Of a DNA stretch of 64,000 bases, positions 1 to 9,971 are shown piece after piece. The notes under the pieces were generated by a model that was given only the letters and a program-made list of their open reading frames with translations, made no database searches and had not been told where the DNA came from. Made by a program: the position numbers and the translations under genes. Positions within the stretch are counted from its first letter, which is position 1, and each line of letters opens with the position of its first letter. The stretch comes from Litoribacterium kuwaitense. GTDB lineage: Bacteria; Bacillota; Bacilli; Bacillales; DSM-28697. Where the stretch lies: positions 284,689 through 348,688 of the forward strand of contig NZ_JAALFC010000001.1 in NCBI RefSeq assembly GCF_011058155.1, read 5' to 3'.

Positions 1-6
1 ACTTCC

Positions 7-774
7 ATGTTGCATCAAATTCTTGAAACAAAACGTGAAGAAATACAGCACATTCATATTGAAGAGCTGAAGCATCGTGATGTCGGTTTTCGTTCTTTAC
101 GGCAGGCATTGCTCTCATCTGAGCAACAGCCCGCCTTAATCGCTGAAGTGAAAAAAGCATCACCGTCAAAAGGTCTGATTAGCGAGCATTTTGTTCCTAC
201 AGAGATTGGGCAGGCATATGAACGTGGCGGGGCAGCCGCGATTTCAGTGTTAACGGACGAAACGTATTTCAAAGGGGCAAAAGCGCATTTAGAAGCCGTG
301 CGCGCTCACGTGTCTCTGCCAGTGCTTAGGAAGGATTTTATTATTTCAGAGGCGCAAGTATTCGAAAGTGCTTCAATTGGTGCCGATGCGATCCTGTTAA
401 TTGGTGAGGCGATGTCTCCAGAAGCATTGTACACACTCTATCAAACAGCAGAAGCGATTGGTTTGGAATGCCTCGTCGAAGTGCATAGTAAGGAAACGCT
501 CTCCCAACTGCTTGACGTCTTTACACCGGCATTGCTCGGCATAAATAATCGCGATTTACACACGTTTGAAACGCGGCTTCAACATACAAACGAGATTGCA
601 AAGCTCCTGCCGGAAGGTACGCTTTTTATTAGTGAATCAGGTATTCATGGATCTGACGATGTCAAAACGGTTAAAGAATACGGTGCAGCAGGCATCCTCG
701 TTGGCGAGCATTTAATGCGATCGGGTGCGCCTGAACAAGCGATACGAGCATTATATGGGAATCAAGCCACATGA
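7..774 (+). CDS. trpC: Indole-3-glycerol-phosphate synthase
   Basis: Converts carboxyphenylamino-deoxyribulose 5-phosphate to indole-3-glycerol phosphate in tryptophan synthesis; cytoplasmic TIM barrel. The 255-residue length is normal for the family. Typical motifs are visible: EVKKASPSKG near residues 48-57, VLRKDFI near 109-115, GINNRDL near 177-183 and ISESGI near 208-213. The ATG lies six bases from the window edge, so its ribosome site is only partly visible; it presumably follows trpD. It overlaps trpF by 4 bp, which implies translational coupling in the trp operon. Confidence 0.97.
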   Translation: MLHQILETKREEIQHIHIEELKHRDVGFRSLRQALLSSEQQPALIAEVKKASPSKGLISEHFVPTEIGQAYERGGAAAISVLTDETYFKGAKAHLEAVRAHVSLPVLRKDFIISEAQVFESASIGADAILLIGEAMSPEALYTLYQTAEAIGLECLVEVHSKETLSQLLDVFTPALLGINNRDLHTFETRLQHTNEIAKLLPEGTLFISESGIHGSDDVKTVKEYGAAGILVGEHLMRSGAPEQAIRALYGNQAT

Positions 775-1436
775 GAACGAAACCAATCTTGAAATTTTGC
801 GGAAATCAAAGTGCCGCTGATTATGTGAAATCCATCAGTCACGGGGCAGAATGGATTGGCTTTATTTTTTTTGCGGAAAGTCCACGGTATGTCCTTCCTG
901 ACGATGTTCAAACGTGGGTCGCTTCTCATGGCAAAAAAAACGAGCAAAAGCTCGTAGGGGTTTTCGTTCAACCTGACATTGAGAAAATCGCTAGTACCCT
1001 CCGGTCCTTTCCAAGTATGGATATCATTCAGCTTCATGGTCGGGAGACGCCCGATATGTGTCGGCTTGTTAAGAGCCGCTTTCAACGAGACGTCATTAAA
1101 GTAATTCATCATAACGAGAATGGCCTGGAACAGATGCGAGCCTTTGCGGGCATTGTGGATGGGTTTTTAATTGATACTAAAACGAAGCTTTGGGGAGGAA
1201 GTGGACAGACGTTTGACTGGTCCAGTGTTCCTGCATATATGGAAGAGGCAAACCGTCAAGGGGTGACATGCTTCATTGCTGGGGGAGTCAACCCTGCTAA
1301 TATTGCCAAGCTTCTTGAATACGAACCTCACGGTATTGACGTTGCTAGTGGGATTGAGGTAGAAGGACAAAAATCGATTGAACAAATGAAACGAATGGAG
1401 GCTGTGCTTTATGGCACTCGAAATGACTTATCCTGA
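771..1436 (+). CDS. trpF: Phosphoribosylanthranilate isomerase
   Basis: Isomerises N-(5-phosphoribosyl)anthranilate, the step before TrpC. The N-terminus LKFCGNQ is a variant of the usual KICG motif, and the acid in the LHGRE segment and the late segments [11 protein letters not shown] and GIDVASGIE are typical. 221 residues is about the normal length. The start ATG overlaps the trpC stop (ATGA), and the end overlaps trpB by 26 bp, so the three genes are one transcript. Unlike enterobacteria, trpC and trpF are separate genes here, as in other Bacillaceae. Confidence 0.95.
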   Translation: MRTKPILKFCGNQSAADYVKSISHGAEWIGFIFFAESPRYVLPDDVQTWVASHGKKNEQKLVGVFVQPDIEKIASTLRSFPSMDIIQLHGRETPDMCRLVKSRFQRDVIKVIHHNENGLEQMRAFAGIVDGFLIDTKTKLWGGSGQTFDWSSVPAYMEEANRQGVTCFIAGGVNPANIAKLLEYEPHGIDVASGIEVEGQKSIEQMKRMEAVLYGTRNDLS

Positions 1437-2622
1437 TCACTTAGGGCGATTCGCGACGTTCGGCGGAAAATACGTTCCTGAAACATTAATGCAGCCCCTA
1501 TATGAATTGGAAGAAGCTTTGCAAGAAGCGCTGCACGACGAAGAGTTTATCTCCTCTTTACACAAGGAGCTAAGTGAATATTCGGGACGACCGACACCGC
1601 TTACGTATGCTGAAAATACGACCAATACTTTAGGTGGCGCGCAAGTTTATTTAAAGCGCGAAGATTTAAACCATACGGGCGCTCACAAATTAAACAACGC
1701 ACTTGGGCAAGCATTGCTTGCAAAAAGAATGGGGAAAAAGTACGTGATCGCTGAAACAGGCGCGGGGCAGCATGGCGTCGCCACAGCAACCGTGGCGGCA
1801 AAATTCGGCTTGCACTGTAAAGTGTTTATGGGTGAAAAGGACATCGAAAGACAAAAATTAAATGTTTTTCGAATGGAGCTGCTCGGTGCAGAAGTCATTC
1901 CTGTCTCTTCGGGAGATCAAACTTTAAAGGATGCGACAAACGATGCAATCCGTTATTGGGTGCAGCATTGTGAAGATCACTTTTACATTATAGGTTCAGT
2001 CGTCGGTCCTCATCCTTACCCGAAAATGGTTCGTGATTTTCAAAGGGTGATCGGTGATGAGACGAAAGAACAAGTGACACAGCAAATTGGACGTTTACCT
2101 GAACATATCGTTGCTTGTGTCGGTGGAGGAAGCAATGCGATAGGTATGTTTTATCCGTTTTTAGAAGACGACGTCAAATTGTATGGCGTTGAGGCTGCTG
2201 GTCGAGGTGTTCATACGAGCCAGCATGCGGCGACATTAACGAAAGGTACTCCAGGGGTCATCCACGGTTCAATGACGTACTTACTTCAAGATGAACACGG
2301 CCAGATTACGGAGCCTTATTCGATTTCAGCGGGTCTAGACTATCCTGGTATCGGACCAGAGCATGCTTACTTAAATGACGCAAAGCGGGTGACATACAAG
2401 CCCGTCTCCGATGAAGAGGCGATCGCCGCATTGCAATTTTTATCCGAAAAAGAAGGCATTATCCCTGCGATCGAAAGTGCTCATGCGTTGGCATATGCGT
2501 TTCAGATTGCCCCGGAGCTTCCAACAAATGAAGCTTTAGTCGTATGCTTGTCCGGTCGTGGTGATAAAGACGTACAATCCGTAAAAAATTATCTTGCAGA
2601 AAGAAAGGAAGGACAACAATGA
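1411..2622 (+). CDS. trpB: Tryptophan synthase beta chain
   Basis: Condenses indole with L-serine to make tryptophan, using pyridoxal phosphate, in an alpha2-beta2 complex with TrpA. The cofactor lysine is K93 in [13 protein letters not shown]; the glycine-rich phosphate loop GGGSNAIG lies near residue 233. 403 residues matches the TrpB1 type. ATG at 1411 has a GGAGG site ten bases upstream, inside trpF. The end overlaps trpA by 4 bp (ATGA). Confidence 0.98.
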   Translation: MALEMTYPDHLGRFATFGGKYVPETLMQPLYELEEALQEALHDEEFISSLHKELSEYSGRPTPLTYAENTTNTLGGAQVYLKREDLNHTGAHKLNNALGQALLAKRMGKKYVIAETGAGQHGVATATVAAKFGLHCKVFMGEKDIERQKLNVFRMELLGAEVIPVSSGDQTLKDATNDAIRYWVQHCEDHFYIIGSVVGPHPYPKMVRDFQRVIGDETKEQVTQQIGRLPEHIVACVGGGSNAIGMFYPFLEDDVKLYGVEAAGRGVHTSQHAATLTKGTPGVIHGSMTYLLQDEHGQITEPYSISAGLDYPGIGPEHAYLNDAKRVTYKPVSDEEAIAALQFLSEKEGIIPAIESAHALAYAFQIAPELPTNEALVVCLSGRGDKDVQSVKNYLAERKEGQQ

Positions 2623-3425
2623 CATTTGAAGAACGCCTCAAAAGACGTCAAGAATTGTTTATTCCATTTATTACTGTGGGCGATCCGACGCCTGAAGCAA
2701 CGGTTCAGTTGTGTAAAGTTCTTCAAGAGGAAGGCGCGGACGTCCTTGAGCTAGGTATTCCTTATTCTGATCCGTTGGCTGACGGACCAGTCATACAAGA
2801 GGGCTCTCAAAGAGCGCTTGCTAGTGGCATGACGTTAACGAAAGCAATGCAGCTCGTTTCCAAAATGCGAGCGGAAGGTGTAGAAATTCCTGTTGTGATC
2901 TTTACCTATTATAATCCTGTGCTACAATTAGGAGAGGAACGCTTTTTTGCTTTAGCGCAAGAGAATCAGATTGATGGCGTCCTCATTCCAGACCTTCCGT
3001 TTGAAGAAAGCCAAGATTTAAAAGAAAAATGCCGTGCGCATGGCCTTTCTCTCATTTCTCTCGTCGCACCGACGTCGAAAGAACGCATTAAAATGGTAGC
3101 GAACGAAGCCGATGGTTTCTTATATTGTGTGTCATCAATGGGTGTGACCGGGGAACGTGCTTCGTTTTCCGAAAAGGTAGATGCGTTTTTGCAAGATGCG
3201 TCTCAGCACAGTTCAGTTCCTGTAGCCGTCGGTTTCGGTGTTTCGACGAAGGAGCAGGTAGAGCACTTTTTCAAGAAATGTGACGGAGTCATTATCGGCA
3301 GCGCTATTGTTCGCAAGATAGGTGATCTTCAAGACGAATTAGCAAATCAAGCAACACGTCAAGCGGGTCTGGAAGAGTTTAGACGGTTTATACAATCGCT
3401 GGTTCCTGTGAAATCTAATGTCTAA
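2619..3425 (+). CDS. trpA: Tryptophan synthase alpha chain
   Basis: Retro-aldol cleavage of indole-3-glycerol phosphate to indole, which is channelled to TrpB. TIM barrel with the catalytic glutamate in [16 protein letters not shown] (about residues 42-57) and the catalytic aspartate in VLIPDLP. The phosphate-binding GFGVST and GSAIV segments are near the C-terminus. 268 residues is normal. Start overlaps the trpB stop; a GGAAGGA ribosome site sits in the trpB end. Confidence 0.97.
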   Translation: MTFEERLKRRQELFIPFITVGDPTPEATVQLCKVLQEEGADVLELGIPYSDPLADGPVIQEGSQRALASGMTLTKAMQLVSKMRAEGVEIPVVIFTYYNPVLQLGEERFFALAQENQIDGVLIPDLPFEESQDLKEKCRAHGLSLISLVAPTSKERIKMVANEADGFLYCVSSMGVTGERASFSEKVDAFLQDASQHSSVPVAVGFGVSTKEQVEHFFKKCDGVIIGSAIVRKIGDLQDELANQATRQAGLEEFRRFIQSLVPVKSNV

Positions 3426-3441
3426 CTGAGGTGCACAGTGA

Positions 3442-4548
3442 ATGAATATTAAAAAACAACTACAAGGTATGGCATCATACAAGCCGGGGATGACACCGGC
3501 ACAAGTTCAACGTGATTTAGGTCTTGAAAAAATTGTGAAATTATCTTCTAATGAAAATCCATATGGACCGTCACCTAAAGCGGTTCAAGCAGCTTTAGAA
3601 AGTATGCAAGGAGCAGCGATCTATCCTGATGGCTATGGGCTGAACCTTAAACTTGCCCTTGCCGAAAGATATCAATTGTCTAAAGAGCATTTTATTCTCG
3701 GTAACGGAACGGACGAGATCATTATGATTCTTTGCCGTGCGTTGCTTGATGCAACGAGTAACACCGTTGCTCCGACGCCCTCTTTTTCGCAATATCTTCA
3801 TAACGCACAGATAGAAGGCTGTGAGATGCGCGAAGTTGAGCTGATTGATGGCGCCCATGATTTGAATGGTATGCTAAAGCAAATTGATGAACAGACGAAA
3901 ATTGTTTGGTTATGTAACCCAAACAATCCGACTGGTGTTTACATGAATACAGAAGATTTTCATGCGTTTATGCAACAAGTGCCTTCTCACGTATTGGTCG
4001 TCTCTGACGAAGCGTATGTCGAATACGTCACTGCCGATGACTTTCCCGACACAATACAAGCACTTGAACAGTACAAGAACTTAATCATCCTCCGAACGTT
4101 TTCAAAAGCGTATGGTTTGGCAGGCATGCGTATTGGTTATGGGATTGGCGCACCTGATTTTATTCAAGGTGTTGATCCCGCACGTGGTCCATTTAATACA
4201 TCGGTTCCGGCTCAAGCAGCAGCGGTCGCAGCCATTGCGGATGTAGATTATTTGGAACGAACACGAACTGAAAATGCCGTCGTTCGCAAAACATTTGTCG
4301 AATTTTGCAAAGAGCAAGGGCTAGACGTCTATCCATCTGAAACGAATTTCGTTCTTGTTGATTTCAAACGCCCTGCTGCTGAAATATATGATGCTTTGCT
4401 CCAAAAGGGATATATTGTCCGCTCAGGAGCTGCATTAGGTTATCCTGAGGCTGTCCGAATCACGGTTGGAACGAAAGAGGACATGAATGGACTTCAGTCC
4501 GCCATTCAAGAATTACGTCAAGAACAACTCTCTGGTGAGGCGCAATGA
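3442..4548 (+). CDS. hisC: Histidinol-phosphate aminotransferase
   Basis: PLP-dependent class I/II aminotransferase for histidine synthesis; in Bacillus this enzyme also serves tyrosine and phenylalanine synthesis, which explains its place between trpA and tyrA. Visible: SSNENPYGPS near residue 35, NPNNPTG near 159, and the cofactor lysine K222 in RTFSKAYGLAGMRIGYG. 368 residues, normal. A GAGGTG ribosome site precedes the ATG, 16 bp after trpA. The end overlaps tyrA by 4 bp. Confidence 0.96.
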   Translation: MNIKKQLQGMASYKPGMTPAQVQRDLGLEKIVKLSSNENPYGPSPKAVQAALESMQGAAIYPDGYGLNLKLALAERYQLSKEHFILGNGTDEIIMILCRALLDATSNTVAPTPSFSQYLHNAQIEGCEMREVELIDGAHDLNGMLKQIDEQTKIVWLCNPNNPTGVYMNTEDFHAFMQQVPSHVLVVSDEAYVEYVTADDFPDTIQALEQYKNLIILRTFSKAYGLAGMRIGYGIGAPDFIQGVDPARGPFNTSVPAQAAAVAAIADVDYLERTRTENAVVRKTFVEFCKEQGLDVYPSETNFVLVDFKRPAAEIYDALLQKGYIVRSGAALGYPEAVRITVGTKEDMNGLQSAIQELRQEQLSGEAQ

Positions 4549-5645
4549 AAGGTCATGTCTTTTTAATCGGACTTGGTCTGATTGGCGGGTCGATTGCGCT
4601 CGCTTTACGGTCAAAGCATCGGATCACCTTGTCCGCGTATGATATATCAGAAAAGCAGTTGAAACTCGCTGAGGCGCTCGGTGTAATTGATTTAGCCGAG
4701 CCCTCCATCCAGGAAGGCGCCAGAAAAGCAGATTTAATTATCATTGCAACGCCAGTTCAACAAACGAGGACGATTTTAACGGAGCTTGCTACTTGTAAGC
4801 TGAAGCCAAACGCCATTATTACCGACGTCGGAAGCACAAAGCTCGAAGTGATGGAGATGGCTCAACAAGTGCTTCCTGCTGATCAGAGCTTTATCGGCGG
4901 GCATCCGATGGCTGGCTCACATAAATCCGGCGTTGAAGCAGCACAAAAGCATTTATTCGAAAATGCGTTCTATATTTTGACGCCGACTGAGGCAACGACG
5001 GATGTGCAAATGCAAACGTTAAAGCGCTGGCTCGCAGCGACCCGGGCAACGATTGTGGAGATGTCAGCTGCGGAGCATGATAAAATCGCAGGTGCCATCA
5101 GCCATTTTCCACATATTGTCGCCTCTGCACTCGTGCAGCAAGTCGCCGACTTATCAAAAGAGCACCCGATAGCCATGCGAATGGCGGCAGGCGGCTTTCG
5201 AGACATTACGCGAATTGCATCTTCAAGCCCGACGATGTGGCGTGACGTACTATTACATAATAAAGATGAAATGCTCGCAATGCTTGAGGAGTGGAAAGAG
5301 CGCATGAATGATGTTCAAGAGATGCTGAAAAAGTCATCTGGCGAAGAGCTTTTTTCTTTTTTTGAGGAGGCAAAATTCTTTCGCGATGCCTTACCTGTTC
5401 GAGCGAAGGGGGCAATTCCGTCATTTTATGATTTGTATGTAGATGTACCGGACTACCCAGGAGTGATTTCTGAGGTGACTCGGTTGCTCGCTGAAAAAGG
5501 GATCAGCTTGACGAACTTACGTATTTTAGAAACGCGCGAAGATATACTCGGGGCTTTGCGACTCAGCTTTCGAACGGAATCGGATCGTCAAAAAGCCGAA
5601 GTGCTTTTGGAAGAGGCGAGTTATCCAACGTATATTTCTGGCTAA
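4545..5645 (+). CDS. tyrA: Prephenate dehydrogenase with C-terminal ACT domain
   Basis: Oxidative decarboxylation of prephenate to 4-hydroxyphenylpyruvate, the committed step to tyrosine. The N-terminal Rossmann fold has GLGLIGGSIALAL (residues 8-20), and the catalytic region has GGHPMAGSHKSG. A C-terminal ACT domain starts near residue 293 (YVDVPDYPGVISEVTRLL), the usual site for tyrosine feedback. Last gene of the trp-his-tyr block; in B. subtilis aroE (EPSP synthase) follows directly, but here it does not. Confidence 0.96.
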   Translation: MKGHVFLIGLGLIGGSIALALRSKHRITLSAYDISEKQLKLAEALGVIDLAEPSIQEGARKADLIIIATPVQQTRTILTELATCKLKPNAIITDVGSTKLEVMEMAQQVLPADQSFIGGHPMAGSHKSGVEAAQKHLFENAFYILTPTEATTDVQMQTLKRWLAATRATIVEMSAAEHDKIAGAISHFPHIVASALVQQVADLSKEHPIAMRMAAGGFRDITRIASSSPTMWRDVLLHNKDEMLAMLEEWKERMNDVQEMLKKSSGEELFSFFEEAKFFRDALPVRAKGAIPSFYDLYVDVPDYPGVISEVTRLLAEKGISLTNLRILETREDILGALRLSFRTESDRQKAEVLLEEASYPTYISG

Positions 5646-6105
5646 AAAGTCGACAAACGGTTAGCATTTGTAAAAGGTTCTGTCGTTTCTTCGCTAAAAG
5701 ACTCCCACCTCAATGAGAAGGCGGGAGTGAATCTCGTTACGTGTAAGTTAACAGTTTTTCATAGTTAAACATTCTTAATGTTGTTCATCATATCCGTCTT
5801 CTATAGCAGAAAGGCTGATCTTGACTGGTGATCAACACTTTCAATCCAGGACTTTGATCCAAGGCATTTGTTAATAAATGATGACTTTGTCTACACTTTG
5901 AAGTCTGTGTATACCGCACAGGCTTTTTATCGTGGCGCTCTATATACTATACTTAAATAATGTCCCATGTTTTTGCAACCTGTATTCTGTTGATTTCGTC
6001 ATATCATACGTGACGTTCTTCGTCGGCATTTGTCAGTTGATTTCAACAGGAGAGTATGATTAAATCACGTAATACTATATAGACTGATAAATAGAGGTGT
6101 TTTGT
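5646..6105. other. 460-bp gene-free gap where aroA/aroE is expected
   Basis: No coding region is supported here. It holds an imperfect hairpin at 5701-5728 and an AT-rich stretch up to the ypiA ribosome site. In Bacillus the EPSP synthase gene sits between tyrA and ypiA; it is missing here and I could not see a coding remnant in any frame. The ypiA promoter must lie in the right half, but no box pair is convincing. Confidence 0.6.
5701..5728 (+). terminator. Hairpin after tyrA (terminator or IS end remnant)
   Basis: ACTCCC-a-CCT pairs with AGG-c-GGGAGT around an 8-nt loop. No U tract follows (GAATCTCG), so it is a poor intrinsic terminator. Short CTCCCAC/GTGGGAG stems like this also occur at ends of IS200/IS605 elements, so a remnant is possible. 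Confidence 0.4.
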
Positions 6106-7366
6106 TTGCGTATTGAGGAAGCCGTCGCTCTCGTTGAAGAAGGTCGTGTCCAAGAAGGACTTGAAAAGCTGCAACAGCTTGAACAATCTGGGGATGATGA
6201 GCAGTTATATCAGCTTGCCGGGGTTTATGCCGAATGGGGGCAAGTACAAAACGCGATTCGTTTATATGAAGAGCTATTACAGGCTTATCCTGAAGATGGT
6301 GAACTGCAGATTGATCTCGCTGAAGTTTATTTGGAAGACGGCCGTGAGCTTGACGCTCTAGAGCTCTTAAACAGTTTTACAGAAGAAAGCCCCTCATTTC
6401 TCCGGGCTCTTGTCCTTTCAGCAGATGTTTACGCGTCTCAAGGACTTGAGGAAGTAGCTGAGCAAAAGCTCATGCAGGCAAAGAGGGAGCAACCCTACAA
6501 TGAATTCATTGATATGGCTTTAGGCTCATTTTACTTAGAACAAGGTTTGCGCAAAAGCAGTGCCTTATTTAGAGAAAGTATTGCAAAAAGAAGGGGAAAT
6601 TCCTTCAGGAGAGGTTCATTTGTTAGTTGCCGAAGCATACAGTTTAACAGGTCAGTTTGAAAATGCCTATCACCATTACACGCTTGGTCTCAAAGAGAAA
6701 ACAACTGTTGAAGCGCTGTTCGGCTTTGGCTTAGTTGCCTTAAAAGTTGATGAGGCGCAGGCTGCGATTCACGCATTGGAGCAATTAAAAGACATGGACG
6801 CCGATTTTGTTTCGCTTTATAAACCGCTTGCCGAAGCTTACGAAGAAGAAGGATTGTATGAGGAAGCACTTGCTGCTGTTAAAGAAGGCATTGCAAAAGA
6901 CGATACACAAGTTGAGCTCTATGTGCTCGCAGGACGCTTATCAGAGCGTCAGCATGAAAAAGCTGAAGCCATACAATACTATAAAGAAGCGCTTTTGAAG
7001 GATCAATGGTCACAAGAAGCTGTTCAACGGCTCGTTAAAGTGTACGAGCAGGAAGAAGAGGATGAGGCTTTGATTGATCTCCTGCAAAATCAAGCAGACG
7101 AATACCCGGATCCTGATAGCCTTTTCGCCTTGGCAAAAGCATATCATCGCCAAGAAGCGTATGAAGAAGCAAGACAATTATATGAAGAAACATATCCTTT
7201 ATTAAAACACCGCGCAGCTTTCGTGAAATTTTATGTTCGTTTTATGCTAGAGGAAGGAAAGCGTTTATCGGCTTTAAAGGCATTAGAAACTTTTCGCGCC
7301 CACACAAGCGAGCCATTGGACGATGAGCTTGAAATGCTTTATGAAGATTTATTAGATGAGAGATAA
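6106..7366 (+). pseudogene. ypiA: TPR-repeat protein YpiA, frame broken once
   Basis: Tetratricopeptide-repeat protein of about 420 residues, conserved beside aroE/ypiB in Bacillaceae; precise role unknown. The sequence is split into two frames: one runs from about 6106 to near 6549, the other from about 6551 to 7366. Across the joint the first frame ends FYLEQGL and the second resumes AKAVPYLEKVLQKEG, so the repeat pattern continues with one extra base or two missing bases at 6550. The likely start is TTG 6106, six bases after AGAGGTG, rather than the GTG within that ribosome site. All downstream TPR units (helix pairs with EEALAAVKEGI, KAEAIQYYKEAL) look intact. Confidence 0.8.
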
Positions 7367-7386
7367 CGTTTAGGGAGGAGAGAGTC

Positions 7387-7956
7387 ATGGGGATGGAAGC
7401 CATATCAGTGCAAGAAAAAAAAGATTTTCTACAATGGTTTCTTCATTCGTATCAGTTGCAAAAACGGGAATGCGTTTGGATTTTAAATTATTTAGCGAAT
7501 CATGAACACCTGTTAAAGATGGTTCATTTCGTAGATCAAGCCAATTATTGCCCGCGTGCGCTGATTATGTCTACGAAGTGTACTCGTGAAGCAGGCTTTC
7601 GGTTTTATAAGAATAATGTCGTTACGACCGACGCAGAAAAGGCTTTTCATGACATTCGTTTACATGACTCCGAGCGAATTTACATCCAGTTGAACTTTAA
7701 AAATAACCATCAAACGCCAGAATTTGCGGCGGTGTTAGTCGACAATCCGTATGCCCCCTCTCAATCATTTGAAAATGTTCAAGATCAAGATTTAGCCGAA
7801 CGCTTCTTAAATGAATCCATTTATCAATACCAAGTCACTCAATTAAAAAGACAAGTGAATGCGTCATTAGACGAAAGAGATAAAGAAGCTTTTCTCGTGC
7901 ATAGCGCCAAGCTAAACGCGTTAAAACCTCCTCGCTCGTCCAAAAAGAAAAAATGA
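7387..7956 (+). CDS. ypiB: UPF0302 family protein YpiB
   Basis: Conserved Bacillales protein of 189 residues with an N-terminal UPF0302 domain (KKDFLQWFLHSYQLQKRE, LNYLANHE) and a short C-terminal IDEAL-like segment (YQYQVTQLKRQVNASLDERD), then a Lys-rich tail. Molecular role is unknown; in B. subtilis its expression follows stress and respiration genes around it. A GGGAGGAG ribosome site precedes ATG 7387; ATG 7393 is an alternative. A strong hairpin follows the gene. Confidence 0.85.
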   Translation: MGMEAISVQEKKDFLQWFLHSYQLQKRECVWILNYLANHEHLLKMVHFVDQANYCPRALIMSTKCTREAGFRFYKNNVVTTDAEKAFHDIRLHDSERIYIQLNFKNNHQTPEFAAVLVDNPYAPSQSFENVQDQDLAERFLNESIYQYQVTQLKRQVNASLDERDKEAFLVHSAKLNALKPPRSSKKKK

Positions 7957-7972
7957 CGAAAAACAACACTTA

Positions 7973-8014
7973 TACGCACAATGAGCTTCATTTGCTCAGT
8001 TGTGCGTATTTTAC
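7973..8014 (+). terminator. Intrinsic terminator after ypiB
   Basis: Fourteen-base arms TACGCACAATGAGC and GCTCAGTTGTGCGTA (one bulged base) with a short loop, followed by TTTTACGTTTC. Confidence 0.8.
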
Positions 8015-8153
8015 GTTTCTCTTTCACCATCTATTGAATTGAAGAAGCGCACGATGTACAATACACAGAGGCTATATACATAGGAAGATTTGGTGCGGTC
8101 AATGTATGACGCACATCATTGTTGCGATTGGAAGGGTGAGGTGAGCTTTAACA

Positions 8154-8600
8154 GTGAAATGGATGATGAAAGAAGTCGGTCAATACCTTCAAGAAAAAGA
8201 ATTTGTGGATACGGTTGTTATCCCACTCATCCCATTGGATTTGAGCAGTACAGCAAAGCAAACGGCATCCATGGGTGAATATATTCTTTATGTCAGTGCG
8301 GAAATCGAGCGACAGTTTAAAGGAAGGATGCTGCTTTTACCTTCATACAGTTATTGGGTTGGAGAAGAAGGGGCTGTAGAACGTCTCCAAGCTTGGGAGA
8401 ATCAATGCAGAGAGGCCGGAGCTAAGCATGTTTTCTTTATCACATCTGATGTATGGTGGCAACAGGCGTATACAGGTGAAGGCACATTATTATGGTTGCC
8501 TGCTGTTCCGATGGAAAATTTCGATGAAGAGATGCGTCGCAAAGTCGTCCGTGACAGTGTCAGTGGTTTAATCGCCTCATTTACAGAAGCGTGGACTTAA
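8154..8600 (+). CDS. ypiF: DUF2487 family protein YpiF
   Basis: Conserved 148-residue cytoplasmic protein found next to qcrA in Bacillaceae. It starts MKWMMKEVGQYLQEKEFVDT and ends in EEMRRKVVRDSVSGLI; I see no transmembrane segment or known catalytic motif. Start is GTG 8154, about eight bases after GGTGAGGTGAG. Position suggests a link to the cytochrome bc complex or its assembly, but that is inference from neighbourhood only. Confidence 0.75.
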   Translation: MKWMMKEVGQYLQEKEFVDTVVIPLIPLDLSSTAKQTASMGEYILYVSAEIERQFKGRMLLLPSYSYWVGEEGAVERLQAWENQCREAGAKHVFFITSDVWWQQAYTGEGTLLWLPAVPMENFDEEMRRKVVRDSVSGLIASFTEAWT

Positions 8601-8637
8601 AAAAGTAACAAAATCTTCACAGTTCGCAGCGGCTGTA

Positions 8638-8667
8638 TTGACACGCTTCCAATTGTTACGCTATCAT
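8638..8667 (+). promoter_or_regulatory. Sigma-A type promoter for qcrABC
   Basis: TTGACA at 8638-8643 and TATCAT at 8662-8667 with an 18-bp spacer, 75 bp upstream of the qcrA start. Confidence 0.6.
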
Positions 8668-8741
8668 TGGTATGTCCTAGTAGTCTATGTGTAATATGAA
8701 ACAATTGTCCGTTGTTTTCGGATGAGGGGGGTAGCAAAGTC

Positions 8742-9257
8742 ATGAGCGAGGAAAAGGAGCATCGGGTCTCCCGGAGGCAGTTTTTAACCTACACACTTAC
8801 TGGAGTAGGCGGCTTTATGGCGGCCGGTATACTTTTGCCGATGGTACGGTTTGCTGTTGATCCGGTATTGCAAACGTCTGGAGGATCTGATTTGGTTCCC
8901 GTAATGGACGTCTCTGAAATCACAACAACACCACAGAGTGTGAACTTCCCTGTCGAACAGGTAGATGGATGGTATGAATCAACCATCGACCAGCAGGCGT
9001 TGGTTTTTAAAGATGATAACGGAGACATTCAGGCGTTTTCACCAATATGTAAACACCTTGGATGCGGGGTCAGCTGGGCTTCCAATCCGGCGTATCCAGA
9101 CCAATTTTATTGTCCATGTCATGCCGGAAGATACACAAAAGATGGGGTCAACGTACCAGGAACGCCACCAACGGCGCCTTTGGACGTTTATGAGCAAGAA
9201 GTTCGTGATGGAAAGTTGTATCTTGGTAGACCTGTGCCAAGAGGGGAAGGAGCTTAG
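8742..9257 (+). CDS. qcrA: Menaquinol:cytochrome c reductase Rieske iron-sulfur subunit
   Basis: Rieske subunit of the bc complex, carrying electrons from menaquinol toward cytochrome c at the outer membrane face. The N-terminus is Tat-like: SRRQFLTYTLTG followed by a hydrophobic anchor. The [2Fe-2S] ligands are in CKHLGCG and CPCHAGRY, the two classical boxes, with the cysteines of a structural disulfide. ATG 8742 follows GAGGGGGG and is preferred over an in-frame ATG 30 bases upstream. First gene of a three-gene operon. Confidence 0.95.
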   Translation: MSEEKEHRVSRRQFLTYTLTGVGGFMAAGILLPMVRFAVDPVLQTSGGSDLVPVMDVSEITTTPQSVNFPVEQVDGWYESTIDQQALVFKDDNGDIQAFSPICKHLGCGVSWASNPAYPDQFYCPCHAGRYTKDGVNVPGTPPTAPLDVYEQEVRDGKLYLGRPVPRGEGA

Positions 9258-9262
9258 GGAGA

Positions 9263-9937
9263 ATGTTAAATAAGATCTACGATTGGGTCGACGAACGTCT
9301 CGATATTACACCGATGTGGCGAGATATCGCAGACCATGAAGTGCCCGAACACGTAAACCCTGCTCATCACTTCTCAGCGTTTGTTTACTGTTTCGGCGGA
9401 TTAACCTTTTTTATCACGGTCATTCAATTTTTATCTGGAATGTTTTTGACGATGTATTACGTTCCGGATATCATCAATGCTTGGGAATCGGTGTATTATT
9501 TACAAAATGAAGTTGCTTTCGGGCAAATTGTCCGTGGTATGCACCATTGGGGCGCTAGTTTAGTCATCGTCATGATGTTCTTACATACACTACGCGTATT
9601 CTTCACAGGCTCGTATAAAAAGCCGAGAGAATTAAACTGGGTTGTAGGTGTGCTGCTTTTCATGGTCATCTTAGGCCTTGGTCTAACGGGCTATTTGCTT
9701 CCATGGGATATGAAAGCATTATTTGCAACGAAAGTTACATTACAAATTGTTGAAGCCGTTCCGTTTATCGGTACTGAGCTAAAAGTATTGATGGCCGGTG
9801 ATGAAACGATTGTTGGTGCACAGACGCTGACTCGATTCTTTGCGATTCATGTCTTTTTCCTACCAGCTGCGTTGCTCGGTCTTCTGGCGGCACACTTTAT
9901 TATGATTCGCAAACAAGGAATTTCTGGTCCGCTATAA
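9263..9937 (+). CDS. qcrB: Menaquinol:cytochrome c reductase cytochrome b subunit
   Basis: Four-helix b6-type cytochrome b, 224 residues, as in Bacillus where cytochrome b is split. Haem-binding histidines are visible in RGMHHWGASLVIVMMFLHTLR and in FFAIHVFFLPAALLGLLAAHF, the two-helix four-histidine pattern. N-terminal WVDERLDITPMWRDIADHEVPEH is typical. Five bases after qcrA with a GGGAG ribosome site. Confidence 0.96.
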   Translation: MLNKIYDWVDERLDITPMWRDIADHEVPEHVNPAHHFSAFVYCFGGLTFFITVIQFLSGMFLTMYYVPDIINAWESVYYLQNEVAFGQIVRGMHHWGASLVIVMMFLHTLRVFFTGSYKKPRELNWVVGVLLFMVILGLGLTGYLLPWDMKALFATKVTLQIVEAVPFIGTELKVLMAGDETIVGAQTLTRFFAIHVFFLPAALLGLLAAHFIMIRKQGISGPL

Positions 9938-9971
9938 ACCGAAACGATGGGAACCATGAGGAGGGATTGCA

